Positions 41,988-50,685 of a stretch of DNA of 64,000 bases are shown piece by piece. The notes beneath the pieces were generated by a model. It was not told the origin of the DNA. It ran no database searches and was given only the letters and a program-made list of their open reading frames with translations. The DNA comes from Allocatelliglobosispora scoriae (GTDB lineage: Bacteria; Actinomycetota; Actinomycetes; Mycobacteriales; Micromonosporaceae), in contig NZ_JACHMN010000003.1 of the NCBI RefSeq assembly GCF_014204945.1, positions 62,001 to 126,000 of the forward strand, written 5' to 3'. Position 1 is the stretch's first letter; each line of letters opens with the position of its first letter. A program made the translations under genes and the position numbers.

Positions 41988-44900
41988 GTGACAGGTTGGA
42001 CCGTGCTGTTGCGGGGTGCGAGACATCGGGCCGGGCGATCCCTGGTCGTGCTCGTGCTGGCCGTGATCGCGACGGCGGCGGCTGTGCTGACCCCCGCTTA
42101 CACGAGGGCTGCGCAGCAATCCGTGCTGACGGACACGCTGCGGTCGGCGCCGGCCACCGGCACCTCCCTTCTGGTCAGCGCGGACGGCACCGGTGACGGA
42201 CCCGAGTCCGGTCCGGCCGGCGACTCGCAGCAGGTCGTGGATGCCTTCATCGCCTCGCACCCGCTGCTGAAGAGCCTCGTCGGAAAGCCCGTGACCGCCG
42301 TCGAGACCGAGAGCCAGATCCTCTCGGCGGGCGCGTCCGGCAAGCCGGGCGGTCCGGGCGAGAAGGTCGTCGGCCGGTACGTCTACCGCGACCGCCTCTG
42401 CGCCCAGATGAAGATCGTCGGAGACTGCCCGATCGACTCGGACCAGATCATCGTCAGCACCCGGGCAGCCGAATCCCGTGGCTGGGAGGTCGGCGAGTTC
42501 CTCACGATCACCCTGGGCAAGGCGCCGGTCCGGCGGGAGATCGTCGGCACCTACACGCCGAACGACCCCAACGCCGACTTCTGGGGCGTCAACAGCTACT
42601 TCTCCGAGACGGGCTACGTCAACCCCGAGACGGGCGTCTCGCGTACGGACTCGATCTTCGCCGGGAGCGAGGAGGACATCCGGGCCTGGCCGGGTTTCCA
42701 CGGAACCCCGCTCACCAGCGCTCCGCCCCGGATCAGCATGTCCCTGCGCTACTCGATGAACGTGGACAAGGTGCGGCTCGACGACATCGAGCCCCTGCGC
42801 CGCGACATCGGCAACCTCTCGCTCACCCTCGCCGGGGCCGACCTCAAGCTCAACACCTCGCTCAACCGGCTCCTCGACGAGGTCGCCGTCGACCAGGAGG
42901 CGATCTCCACGACCGTGCCGCTCGTCGCGGTGCCGCTGGTCCTGCTCGCCTTCTTCGTGCTGATGCTGCTCGTCGCGTCCCTCGCCGAGGAGCGCGGGCC
43001 GGAGATCGCGCTCGCCAAGCTGCGCGGCTACTCGGCCGGGCGCGCGTCCCGCTTCGGGCAGGGCGAGGTGCTGGCGCTGATAGTCCTGGCGACACCGCTC
43101 GGCATCGCCGCGGGCCTGGGCATCGCCGCGGGCGCCGCGAAGTGGTTCCTCGCCGAGGGGACCACCGTCGAGCTGCGCTGGGAACCCTTCGCCGCCGGTG
43201 CCGCCGCGCTGGTCGTGTCGTTCCTCGCCGTGTGGGCGGCGTCGCGGCGTACCGTGCGATCGAATGTTCTCGGCCTGTTGCGGCGCGTGCCGCAGCGGAC
43301 CAGCTGGCGCACCGGCGCGCTGGAGGGTGTCGCCGTCGCGCTCGCCGCAGCGGCGCTCTTCGCCGCGCTGCGCGAGCGGGGCTCGCTGCTGGCGCTGCTC
43401 GCGGCACCGCTGCTCGCCGTGGTCGCGGGCATCGTCATCGCCCGGCTGCTGCGGATCGTCGCGGGTGCCCGGCTGGCGATGGCCCGGCGCACCGGCAATG
43501 TCGCGACGCTGCTCGCCAACGCTCAGCTGGCCCGGCGGCCGGGGCGGCACCGCGTCGTCATCGTGATGACGGTCGCCGTGGCGCTGCTCGGCTTCGCCGC
43601 CACCGCCTGGGACGTCGCGTCGCAGGCCCGGCAGGCGTACGCGGAGAATGTCGTCGGCGCGGCCCGGGTCTACTCCGTGACCGCCCCCAACCCGGAAGTC
43701 CTCGTCGCCGCGGTGAAGACGGTGGCGCCGGACGGGACGGCGATGCCGGTGGTCCGCCGCTCCGAGCAGTACGCCGACAGCCGCATCCAGGTCATCGGCG
43801 TGCCCGCGGCCCAGTTCCCCGATGTCGCGCAGTGGGCCGGGCACAGCCGGGACGAGCTGGTCGCCCTGGCGGCGAAGCTGCACCCGCCGGCGCCCGATCC
43901 GGTGCCGGTGAGCGGCGTGCTGACCGTCCGGGCCAACGTCACCGAGCTCGGCGCGGTGCCGCTGCGGCTCGGCGGCGTGGTGCTGGAACCGGGCAAGGCG
44001 CCGCGCTCGATCTCGCTGGGCACCCTGCGCAAGGGCGTGCACGACTACAGCGCATCGGTTCCGGCGGGCCGCTTCGCCGGGCTGGAGGTGCTGCGCCCGG
44101 CCGGTGGCTCGGCGACCGCGACAGTGTCGATCAAGGTGACCGCCCTCAGCTCGGGTGCCGGTCCCGGCGCGGTGCGCTTCGACGAGGAGACCGCCTGGCG
44201 CTTCGTGCAGGAGCGCAGCAACGGCTGGACCCTCAAGCTCAGCCACGACAACGGGCTGGTCTTGGACGCCACCTCCAACAGCTTCGCCGACCTGCACGTC
44301 GACTACCTGGACACGCCTGCCGCGCTGCCGATGGTGATGGCGGGCCGGGTCCCGGCCGAGCGCCCCGGCGACACGCTGCTCAGCTTCCCGGCCTTCGCCG
44401 AGCTGCCGCAGCGGTTCGAGGTGGTCGGCACGGCGCCGACGATCCCGCGCGCCGGTGACCACGCGATCCTCGTCGATCTCGACTACGGGCTCCAGCTCGC
44501 CGCCAACGGCTCGGGCTACGCCGACGAAACGACGCTCTTCTACGAGATCTGGACCACGTCGGGCGCGGCCGATCTGCGGGGACCGCTCGCCGCGGCGGGG
44601 GTGCGGGTGATCCGTACCGAGACCGTCGGCGACTACACCGATCAGCTCGCCCGCCGCGCGCCCGCGCTGAGCCTGCGGCTCTACCTGCTGGCCGGTGCGG
44701 TGGCGGTGCTGCTGGCACTCGGCGTGGTGCTGCTGGTGACCCGGATCGGTGCCGACGGCCGCCGGATGGAGATGGCCGCGCTGCGGGTCGCCGGTGTGCG
44801 CCCCAAGGTGCTGCGCCGAGGGCTGCGCCGCGAGTACCTCTCCCTGCTCGGCCTGCCGGTGCTGCTCGGCTTCGCCGTCGGCGTCGGCAGCGCGTGGCTG

Positions 44901-45080
44901 ATGCTGCCGGGGATAGCGATGGTCACGGTGGGGGAGTTCGCCGATCCGAGCTGGCACCCCGCCCTGGGCGCGATCGCCGTGGCGGCCGGTGCCAGCCTGC
45001 TCGCACTGCTGCTCGCGCTCTTCGTCGCCGTCCGCCTGCTGCGCCGATCCACCCCAGACCTGCTGCGAGGTGAGCTCTGA
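41988..45080 (+). CDS. Large FtsX-like ABC transporter permease
   Basis: The 1030-residue protein has the MacB/FtsX architecture with an N-terminal helix (VVLVLAVIATAAAVL), a periplasm-type loop of about 270 residues, a block of helices with LAKLRGYSAGRASRFGQGE (the coupling loop), a second extracytoplasmic region, and three C-terminal helices ending near MAALRVAGVRPKVLRRGLRRE. The second region contains SLGTLRKGVHDYSASVPAG, a segment repeated in both later permeases. Relatives have no assigned substrate; export or extraction of lipids, peptides or lipoproteins is typical. The GTG at 41988 follows GGAGGAAC. The next gene begins at its stop (TGATG). Confidence 0.87.
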   Translation: MTGWTVLLRGARHRAGRSLVVLVLAVIATAAAVLTPAYTRAAQQSVLTDTLRSAPATGTSLLVSADGTGDGPESGPAGDSQQVVDAFIASHPLLKSLVGKPVTAVETESQILSAGASGKPGGPGEKVVGRYVYRDRLCAQMKIVGDCPIDSDQIIVSTRAAESRGWEVGEFLTITLGKAPVRREIVGTYTPNDPNADFWGVNSYFSETGYVNPETGVSRTDSIFAGSEEDIRAWPGFHGTPLTSAPPRISMSLRYSMNVDKVRLDDIEPLRRDIGNLSLTLAGADLKLNTSLNRLLDEVAVDQEAISTTVPLVAVPLVLLAFFVLMLLVASLAEERGPEIALAKLRGYSAGRASRFGQGEVLALIVLATPLGIAAGLGIAAGAAKWFLAEGTTVELRWEPFAAGAAALVVSFLAVWAASRRTVRSNVLGLLRRVPQRTSWRTGALEGVAVALAAAALFAALRERGSLLALLAAPLLAVVAGIVIARLLRIVAGARLAMARRTGNVATLLANAQLARRPGRHRVVIVMTVAVALLGFAATAWDVASQARQAYAENVVGAARVYSVTAPNPEVLVAAVKTVAPDGTAMPVVRRSEQYADSRIQVIGVPAAQFPDVAQWAGHSRDELVALAAKLHPPAPDPVPVSGVLTVRANVTELGAVPLRLGGVVLEPGKAPRSISLGTLRKGVHDYSASVPAGRFAGLEVLRPAGGSATATVSIKVTALSSGAGPGAVRFDEETAWRFVQERSNGWTLKLSHDNGLVLDATSNSFADLHVDYLDTPAALPMVMAGRVPAERPGDTLLSFPAFAELPQRFEVVGTAPTIPRAGDHAILVDLDYGLQLAANGSGYADETTLFYEIWTTSGAADLRGPLAAAGVRVIRTETVGDYTDQLARRAPALSLRLYLLAGAVAVLLALGVVLLVTRIGADGRRMEMAALRVAGVRPKVLRRGLRREYLSLLGLPVLLGFAVGVGSAWLMLPGIAMVTVGEFADPSWHPALGAIAVAAGASLLALLLALFVAVRLLRRSTPDLLRGEL

Positions 45081-46165
45081 TGAGCCTGACCATGACCGAC
45101 ATGAGCGTGGCCGGTGCCGCGCGCCCGCCGATCCGGGGCATCGGGCTCACCTGCCGCGGCCTGGTCTCGATCTACAAACTCGAGGGGTACGACGTCGTCG
45201 CCCTCGCCGGTGTCGACCTCGACATCGAGCCGGGCGAGTCGGTGGCGCTGCTCGGACCGTCGGGTTCGGGCAAGTCCACCCTGCTCAGCGTGCTCGCCGG
45301 GCTGCTGCGCCCCTCGGCCGGCCGGGCCACGGTCGGTGAGCTCGACCTGGCGAAGGCGACCGAGGTGGAGCTGCACCGGATGCGGGCCACCGATGTCGGC
45401 GTGGTGCTGCAGGGCGCCTCCCGCAACCTGCTGCCCTACCTGAGCGCGGAGCAGAACGTGCGCTTCGCCCAGCGGGGAGTGCCGGCCGAGCGGCGCCGCG
45501 ACAGCCCGCCCCCGCGCGAGATCCTGTCGCTGGTGGGCCTGACCCGGGGCCGGGTGCGGCTGCGGCCGAGCGGACTGGCACCGGGGGAGCGGCAGCGGCT
45601 CGCCATCGCCGTGGCGCTCGCCAACCGGCCGGGGCTGCTCCTCGCCGACGAGCCGACGAGCCAGCTCGACCTGCAGGCCCGCGACGAGGTGATCGGGGCT
45701 CTGGAATCGGTACGCCGCTCCGGCACGACGGTCGTCATCGTGACCCACGATCCGGATGTCGGCGGCCGGATGGGGCGTACCGTCACGATCCGCGACGGCC
45801 GGGTCGGTGCGGAGGGCCACCGGGGCGAGGAGTTCGCCCGGGTCGCCCGCGACGGTTCGGTGCACCTGCCCGCCGAGGTGCTCGACTACATGCCGCCGGG
45901 CACGCTTTTGCGCATTGTGCCCCGGACTGACGGCACTGCCTGGTTGGTGCCCGCCAACGGTCCGATGCCCGCTTCGGGACACGGCAGCGTACCCGCGCCG
46001 GTGACCGATCCGATGGCTCCGACCAGCAACAACCAGACGGGAATCTCACCCCTATGGACGGGGCCCACAGCCGGGTCCGGCGCCGCTAGGATCGACAAGC
46101 CGATCGTGGGCGACGGTGTCCATCGTGGACGGACGCCCGCCGAATACTTTGGGGAGGGGCGATGA
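45080..46165 (+). CDS. ABC transporter ATPase with decayed signature and AbrB-like C-terminus
   Basis: The 361-residue protein carries Walker A GPSGSGKS (59-66), Q-loop VVLQGASRN, Walker B LLLADE (186-191) and H-loop THD. The signature helix reads SGLAPGERQR (LAPGE in place of LSGGQ). After the nucleotide domain, residues 258-291 form DGSVHLPAEVLDYMPPGTLL plus DGTAWLVP, a pattern like the SpoVT/AbrB swapped hairpin, shared with the ATPase at 56711. The last 65 residues are Pro/Gly-rich and include the promoter-like string TAGGATCGAC of the next gene, so the true end may be regulatory rather than structural. It is coupled to the permease. Confidence 0.82.
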   Translation: MSLTMTDMSVAGAARPPIRGIGLTCRGLVSIYKLEGYDVVALAGVDLDIEPGESVALLGPSGSGKSTLLSVLAGLLRPSAGRATVGELDLAKATEVELHRMRATDVGVVLQGASRNLLPYLSAEQNVRFAQRGVPAERRRDSPPPREILSLVGLTRGRVRLRPSGLAPGERQRLAIAVALANRPGLLLADEPTSQLDLQARDEVIGALESVRRSGTTVVIVTHDPDVGGRMGRTVTIRDGRVGAEGHRGEEFARVARDGSVHLPAEVLDYMPPGTLLRIVPRTDGTAWLVPANGPMPASGHGSVPAPVTDPMAPTSNNQTGISPLWTGPTAGSGAARIDKPIVGDGVHRGRTPAEYFGEGR

Positions 46166-46818
46166 CCTCGACTGTGCAGGTGGACCGCATCACCGTGGCC
46201 TATGGCAAGGATCGCCCGGTCCTGCGCGATGTGTCCGCGATGGCCGTGCCGGGCCGCGTGCTCGCCGTCACCGGTCCGTCCGGTGCCGGCAAGACCACGC
46301 TGCTCTGGGCGATGGCCGGGCTGATCAAGCCGCAGGAGGGTTCGGTCACCGTCGACGGGCACCCGATCAGCGAGCGGGACCAGGCGGTCGCCGACGGCGT
46401 CGTGCTCGTCCCCCAGGAGAACGGCCTCGCCGCCATTCTCACCGCCAGCGAGAACGTGCAGGTGGCCCTGATCGCCAACGGTGCGGCTCCCGCCGACGCC
46501 CGTCGGCGCACGGCTGAGGCGCTCGACCAGGTCGGCCTCGCCGGTCAGGCCGACCAGCTCGTCGAGGAGCTCTCCGGCGGCCAGCAGCAGCGCACCGCGA
46601 TCGCACGGGGTCTCGCCCTGCGCGGCAACGTGCTCCTCGCCGACGAGGTCACCAGCGAGCTCGACGCCGCCAACCGGCAGAAGGTCCTCGACCTGCTGCA
46701 CGCCGAGGCCCGGCGCGGTGCTGCCGTCGTCTTCGCGACACACGACCCCCAGGCCGCAGCCGCCTGCGACGCCGAGATCCACCTCGTCGACGGGTGCGCG
46801 ACGATCGTCCGTTCATAA
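46162..46818 (+). CDS. ABC transporter ATPase, canonical
   Basis: The 218-residue protein has Walker A GPSGAGKT (38-45), an intact signature LSGGQQQRTAIARG and Walker B LLADEVTSELD (Val where EPTS is usual). Its short length matches LolD/MacB-type ATPases. It could pair with the degenerate ATPase before it to give one active and one degenerate site on the same permease. The ATG overlaps the upstream stop (ATGA) with GGGGAGGGGCG as ribosome site. Confidence 0.85.
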   Translation: MTSTVQVDRITVAYGKDRPVLRDVSAMAVPGRVLAVTGPSGAGKTTLLWAMAGLIKPQEGSVTVDGHPISERDQAVADGVVLVPQENGLAAILTASENVQVALIANGAAPADARRRTAEALDQVGLAGQADQLVEELSGGQQQRTAIARGLALRGNVLLADEVTSELDAANRQKVLDLLHAEARRGAAVVFATHDPQAAAACDAEIHLVDGCATIVRS

Positions 46819-47031
46819 AGGTTGATCGATTTGCTGAGCCTGGCTGCCGTGTGACGGTGGCCAGGCTTCCTGGTGTACGCCGATTTCCGGACGGCTTACG
46901 GGGAAAACGGCGGGTGTCGGCACTGGCCCGGCGGTTGTAGGCTGCGCGTGCCCGCAGAAGTGGGTGGCGGCGGCCGTCGCGAGAACACTCCGCAGAGTGC
47001 GCCGACGCAGACACAGACTTGGGGAGTTCTC

Positions 47032-47658
47032 ATGAGCGAGACAGTTGAGGCGGTGCCGGCTCCGGCGACTCCGTCCCCGGCGGCGCCGTCCACGTTGGAC
47101 AGCGTTCGTTCGCAGTTCGACGAGGTCAAGGCCGACGCCGGTGTAGCTTTCGGCAAGGCCGGCGACGTGGTCATCGAGGCGGCGGACAACGCCGTCGACG
47201 CGGCGAAGACCGCCGCCACCAACCTGGGCCGCCGCCTGCGCAACAACGCGGAGCTGCCCGCCGATCGCGGTCGCACCACGATCCGCCACGAGGTGGTCGA
47301 GAAGATCGCCGGCATCGCGGCTCGCGAGGTGCCCGGCGTCCACGACCTCGGCGGCGACGTCGCCCGGATCTTCAGCTCGGTGAAGGAGCGGATCGGCCTC
47401 GGCGAGGGCGAGTCCGACCAGGGCGTCACCGTGACGCTGGAGGGCCGCACCGCGGCGATCGAGGTCGTCATCGTCATCGAGTTCGGCTACGTGGTCCACT
47501 CGGTCACCGACACCGTGCGCGTGAAGGTCATCAACTCGGTGGAGAACCTGCTGGGCCTTGAGGTCACGGGTGTCGATGTCATCGTCGACGACGTGCACGT
47601 GCCGGAGAAGGCGCCCGCGGGCGACGACCAGGCACGCGCGGCCGACTACGTCGCCTGA
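47032..47658 (+). CDS. Asp23/Gls24-family envelope stress protein
   Basis: The 208-residue protein has an Ala/Pro-rich lead (to about 60), a short coiled coil (about 30-75) and the Asp23 domain (about 90-195), seen as IAGIAAREVPGVHDLGGDVA, GRTAAIEVVIVIEFGYVVHS and GLEVTGVDVIVDDVHV. Members lie at the cell periphery and respond to envelope stress. The ATG follows GGGGAG by about six bases. A TAGGCT hexamer near 46937 may be its promoter. Confidence 0.85.
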   Translation: MSETVEAVPAPATPSPAAPSTLDSVRSQFDEVKADAGVAFGKAGDVVIEAADNAVDAAKTAATNLGRRLRNNAELPADRGRTTIRHEVVEKIAGIAAREVPGVHDLGGDVARIFSSVKERIGLGEGESDQGVTVTLEGRTAAIEVVIVIEFGYVVHSVTDTVRVKVINSVENLLGLEVTGVDVIVDDVHVPEKAPAGDDQARAADYVA

Positions 47659-47783
47659 TCGATCGCCCCGGCCGGGGCGGTTGATCCGCTCCGGCCGAAC
47701 TGCCTCTCCCGAACGACCGTTTTCCCAGCTACGATCTGCCTTTCCGTTAGAACCATGGCACCTGACACCCCCTCGGAGCCACC

Positions 47784-48842
47784 ATGTCCTACCCCGACTA
47801 TGGATCGCCGGATCAACCGTCGGGTTATCCCCAGCGTGAGCCCTACTACCCCCCGGCGCAGCCACCCCAGCAGGGCGGATACCCGCCGCAGGGCGGTTAC
47901 CCACCGCCCCCGCCGCAGCACGGAGGGTACCCGCCTCAGGGCAACTATCCGCCGGATCAGACCTGGAGCGGTTACCCGCAGCGTGGTTACCCGCCGCAGC
48001 ACGGTGACTACCCGCAGGAGCCGACATGGGGCTACCCCGCCCAGGGCGGTTACCCGCCCCAGCAGGGTGGCTACCCGCCGCAGCAGGGCGGGGGCTACGG
48101 CCAGCCGACATACCCGCCGCAGCAGGGCGGTTATCCGCCGCAGCAGGGCGGCTACCCCCCGCAGCAGGATCCGCGCCAGGGTGGCTACATCGAGCAGGAG
48201 CCGGTCCAGACCGGCCAGTACGGGCAGCGTACGCAGGGTCGCCGCTATGAGCCGCCGAAGAAGTCGCGCAAGGGTCTGTGGATCTTCCTGACCCTGGTCC
48301 TGGTCATCTGCGGCGGTGGCGGTGTCGCCACCTATGTCTTCGCGGGTGACAAGTTCACCGACAAGGAGCCGGCCAGCGCTGAGCCGAAGACCGTGGTGAT
48401 GGAGCCGGCGACGCTCGGCGAGCGGCCGCAGAACACCACGGCCGAGCTGGCCAAGGCGGCCGATGAGACGCGGACCTCCTTCAAGAAGGAGATGCCGAAG
48501 GCGACCGGGTCGGCCTCGGCCTACTACGGCACCCGGGACAAGAAGAACCTCGTCGTGGTCTTCGCGATGGCGGTGCCGGACCTCGACGAGGCGAACGCGC
48601 AGAAGGAGATCACCGACGGGCTCGCCAAGGAGCTCGGCACGGTCGATTTCGCCGCCGTCGAGCCGGGCCCGCTCGGTGGCACCGCGAAGTGCACCGACGG
48701 CAAGGCCGGGACGGCGGTCATCGCCGCCTGCTACTGGACCGACAAGGCGAGCTTCGGCATGATCACCTATTTCGACAAGACCGTCGCCGAGATCAAGGCG
48801 GAGTTCGTCGCCAACCGGAACCAGATCGAGAAGAAGATGTAA
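47784..48842 (+). CDS. Gly/Tyr/Pro/Gln-repeat membrane protein
   Basis: The first 145 residues are built from [12 protein letters not shown] repeats (nt 47865-48175), followed by a basic stretch, one transmembrane helix (about 167-185, [18 protein letters not shown]) and an exported C-terminal domain (about 195-352) with a Cys pair. The intrinsically disordered cytoplasmic arm with GYPPQ repeats is common in actinobacterial DUF-type membrane proteins of unknown function. The ATG has GGAG upstream and a TACGAT hexamer about 47 bases before it. Confidence 0.78.
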   Translation: MSYPDYGSPDQPSGYPQREPYYPPAQPPQQGGYPPQGGYPPPPPQHGGYPPQGNYPPDQTWSGYPQRGYPPQHGDYPQEPTWGYPAQGGYPPQQGGYPPQQGGGYGQPTYPPQQGGYPPQQGGYPPQQDPRQGGYIEQEPVQTGQYGQRTQGRRYEPPKKSRKGLWIFLTLVLVICGGGGVATYVFAGDKFTDKEPASAEPKTVVMEPATLGERPQNTTAELAKAADETRTSFKKEMPKATGSASAYYGTRDKKNLVVVFAMAVPDLDEANAQKEITDGLAKELGTVDFAAVEPGPLGGTAKCTDGKAGTAVIAACYWTDKASFGMITYFDKTVAEIKAEFVANRNQIEKKM

Positions 48843-48849
48843 CTCGCCC

Positions 48850-48875
48850 CTGCTGGAACAATTGTTCCAGCAGGC
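48850..48875 (+). terminator. Perfect hairpin, CCTGCTGGAACAATTGTTCC centred
   Basis: A 26-base perfect palindrome (CCTGCTGGAACAA and complement) lies eight bases after the stop. It could be a terminator or a binding site; no T tract follows. Confidence 0.45.
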
Positions 48876-48900
48876 TTAGCGATCGTTCAGGCCGACACCG

Positions 48901-48906
48901 TAGGAT
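48901..48906 (+). promoter_or_regulatory. -10 hexamer TAGGAT, leaderless type
   Basis: TAGGAT is followed by exactly six bases and the ATG at 48913, with TTAGCG about 18 bases upstream as a possible -35. No ribosome site lies before the ATG. Confidence 0.55.
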
Positions 48907-48912
48907 CGGCCC

Positions 48913-50586
48913 ATGAACGCTGACGAGATCGCCGCCGGCCGCGACCGCTGGCAGCACCGCTTCGACTCCGCTCACCAGCGGCAAGCGGACTTTACGACCC
49001 TATCCGGCGTCGAGGTCGATCCTGTCTACGGTCCGGCCGAGGGCGACACCGTCGCCGGATTCGAGCGCATCGGCTGGCCCGGAGAATTCCCCTTCACCCG
49101 AGGCCTCTACCCCACCGGATATCGCGGCCGAACCTGGACGATCCGGCAGTTCGCGGGCTATGGCAACGCCCACCAGACCAACGAGCGCTATCACCAGATC
49201 CTCGGCGCGGGCGGTGGCGGGCTCAGCGTCGCCTTCGACATGCCGACGCTGATGGGGCGCGACTCCGACGACCCCCGCTCGCTCGGCGAGGTCGGCCACT
49301 GCGGTGTCGCCGTCGACTCGGCCGCCGACATGGAGATCCTCTTCAACGGCATCGACCTGGCCAAGGTCACCACGAGCATGACGATCAGCGGGCCGGCCGT
49401 ACCCGTCTTCTGCATGTATCTCGTCGCGGCGGAGCGCCAGGGCGCGACGCTGCGCGACCTCGACGGCACCCTGCAGACCGACATCTTCAAGGAGTACATC
49501 GCGCAGAAGGAGTGGCTCTTCGAGCCCGAGCCGCACCTGCGCCTCATCGGCGACCTCATGGAATATTGCAACGCCGAGATCCCGCGCTACAAGCCGCTGT
49601 CGGTCTCGGGTTACCACATCCGCGAGGCCGGTGCGACCGCCGCGCAGGAGCTCGCCTACACGCTCGCCGACGGCTTCGGCTACGTCGAGCTGGGGCTGTC
49701 GCGCGGGCTCGACGTCAACTCCTTCGCACCCGGGCTCAGCTTCTTCTTCGACGCGCACGTCGACTTCTTCGAGGAGATCGCGAAGTTCCGGGCCGCGCGC
49801 CGCATCTGGGCCCGCTACCTGCGCGATGTCTACGGCGCCACGAGCGAGAAGGCGCAGTGGCTCCGCTTCCACACCCAGACCGCCGGCGTCTCGCTCACCG
49901 CGCAGCAACCGGTCAACAACGTCGTGCGTACGGCGATCGAAGCGCTCTCGGCGATCCTCGGCGGCACCAACTCGCTGCACACCAACGCCCTCGACGAGAC
50001 GCTGGCGCTGCCGACCGACGAGTCCGCGGAGATCGCGCTGCGGACCCAGCAGGTGCTGATGCACGAGATCGGCGTGGTCAACGTGGCCGACCCCCTCGGC
50101 GGCTCGTGGTATGTCGAGGCCCTCACCGACAAGATCGAGGCCGAGACCGAGGAGATCTTCACCCGGATCAAGGCGCTCGGGCCGGACGGCACCTTCACCC
50201 AGGGCATCCTGCGCGGCATCGAGAACGGCTGGTTCACTGCGGCGATCGCGGACTCGGCTTACGCCTATCAGCGGGCGCTGGAGACCGGGGTCAAGGACAT
50301 CGTCGGCGTCACGAAGCACACGCACACGCTGACCAAGTCGCTGGAGATCCTGCGGGTGTCGCACGAGGTCGAGAGCGAGCAGGTCAAGGTGCTGACGGCG
50401 CGCCGCGGTGACCGGGACCAGGCGGTGGTCGACGCCGCGCTGGCACGGATGGTGGCGGTGTCGCGGACGGACGAGAACATGGTCCCGGCGATGCTGGACG
50501 CCTGCCGGGTGGAGGCGACGCTGGGCGAGATCTGCGACGCGCTCCGCGCCGAGTGGGGCGTCTACCGGGAGCCGGCCCGCTTCTAG
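48913..50586 (+). CDS. icmA: Isobutyryl-CoA mutase large subunit
   Basis: The B12-dependent enzyme interconverts isobutyryl-CoA and n-butyryl-CoA. The 557-residue chain has only the substrate (TIM-barrel) domain, the usual length for IcmA; the cobalamin-binding small subunit IcmB is absent from the window. The substrate-selecting residues that separate isobutyryl- from methylmalonyl-CoA mutase (Phe80 and Gln198, against Tyr89 and Arg207) are both present: Phe80 in RQFAG and Gln198 in YIAQKE. GRTWTIRQFAG, SVAFDMPT and GGTNSLHTNALDE are typical. Transcription probably starts at the ATG. MeaB at 40770 is a likely helper. Confidence 0.94.
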   Translation: MNADEIAAGRDRWQHRFDSAHQRQADFTTLSGVEVDPVYGPAEGDTVAGFERIGWPGEFPFTRGLYPTGYRGRTWTIRQFAGYGNAHQTNERYHQILGAGGGGLSVAFDMPTLMGRDSDDPRSLGEVGHCGVAVDSAADMEILFNGIDLAKVTTSMTISGPAVPVFCMYLVAAERQGATLRDLDGTLQTDIFKEYIAQKEWLFEPEPHLRLIGDLMEYCNAEIPRYKPLSVSGYHIREAGATAAQELAYTLADGFGYVELGLSRGLDVNSFAPGLSFFFDAHVDFFEEIAKFRAARRIWARYLRDVYGATSEKAQWLRFHTQTAGVSLTAQQPVNNVVRTAIEALSAILGGTNSLHTNALDETLALPTDESAEIALRTQQVLMHEIGVVNVADPLGGSWYVEALTDKIEAETEEIFTRIKALGPDGTFTQGILRGIENGWFTAAIADSAYAYQRALETGVKDIVGVTKHTHTLTKSLEILRVSHEVESEQVKVLTARRGDRDQAVVDAALARMVAVSRTDENMVPAMLDACRVEATLGEICDALRAEWGVYREPARF

Positions 50587-50594
50587 AATCACCC

Positions 50595-50633
50595 CAAGAT
50601 CGGCGCAACTCTTCAAGAGTTGCGCCGATCTTG
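50595..50633 (+). repeat. Family C inverted repeat, copy 2
   Basis: CAAGATCGGCGCAACTCTT and its complement pair perfectly across one central base. The inner 15 bases AACTCTTCAAGAGTT are identical to copy 1. Confidence 0.9.
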
Positions 50634-50685
50634 CATGCTGCGGCGCTCCAGTGGGCGAGATTTTGCGCGGTAGTGATCTTAGAGT

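Noticed and set aside
47865-48175. CRISPR-like tandem repeats
   Set aside because: The repeats are in frame with a coding sequence and encode GYPPQ units; there are no spacers of constant length.
48850-48875. Operator for icmA
   Set aside because: The palindrome is closer to the stop of the previous gene than to the icmA promoter and fits a terminator stem; operator function is possible but unsupported.
48913-50586. Methylmalonyl-CoA or ethylmalonyl-CoA mutase
   Set aside because: Phe80 and Gln198 match isobutyryl-CoA mutase, and the chain lacks the fused B12 domain of those mutases.
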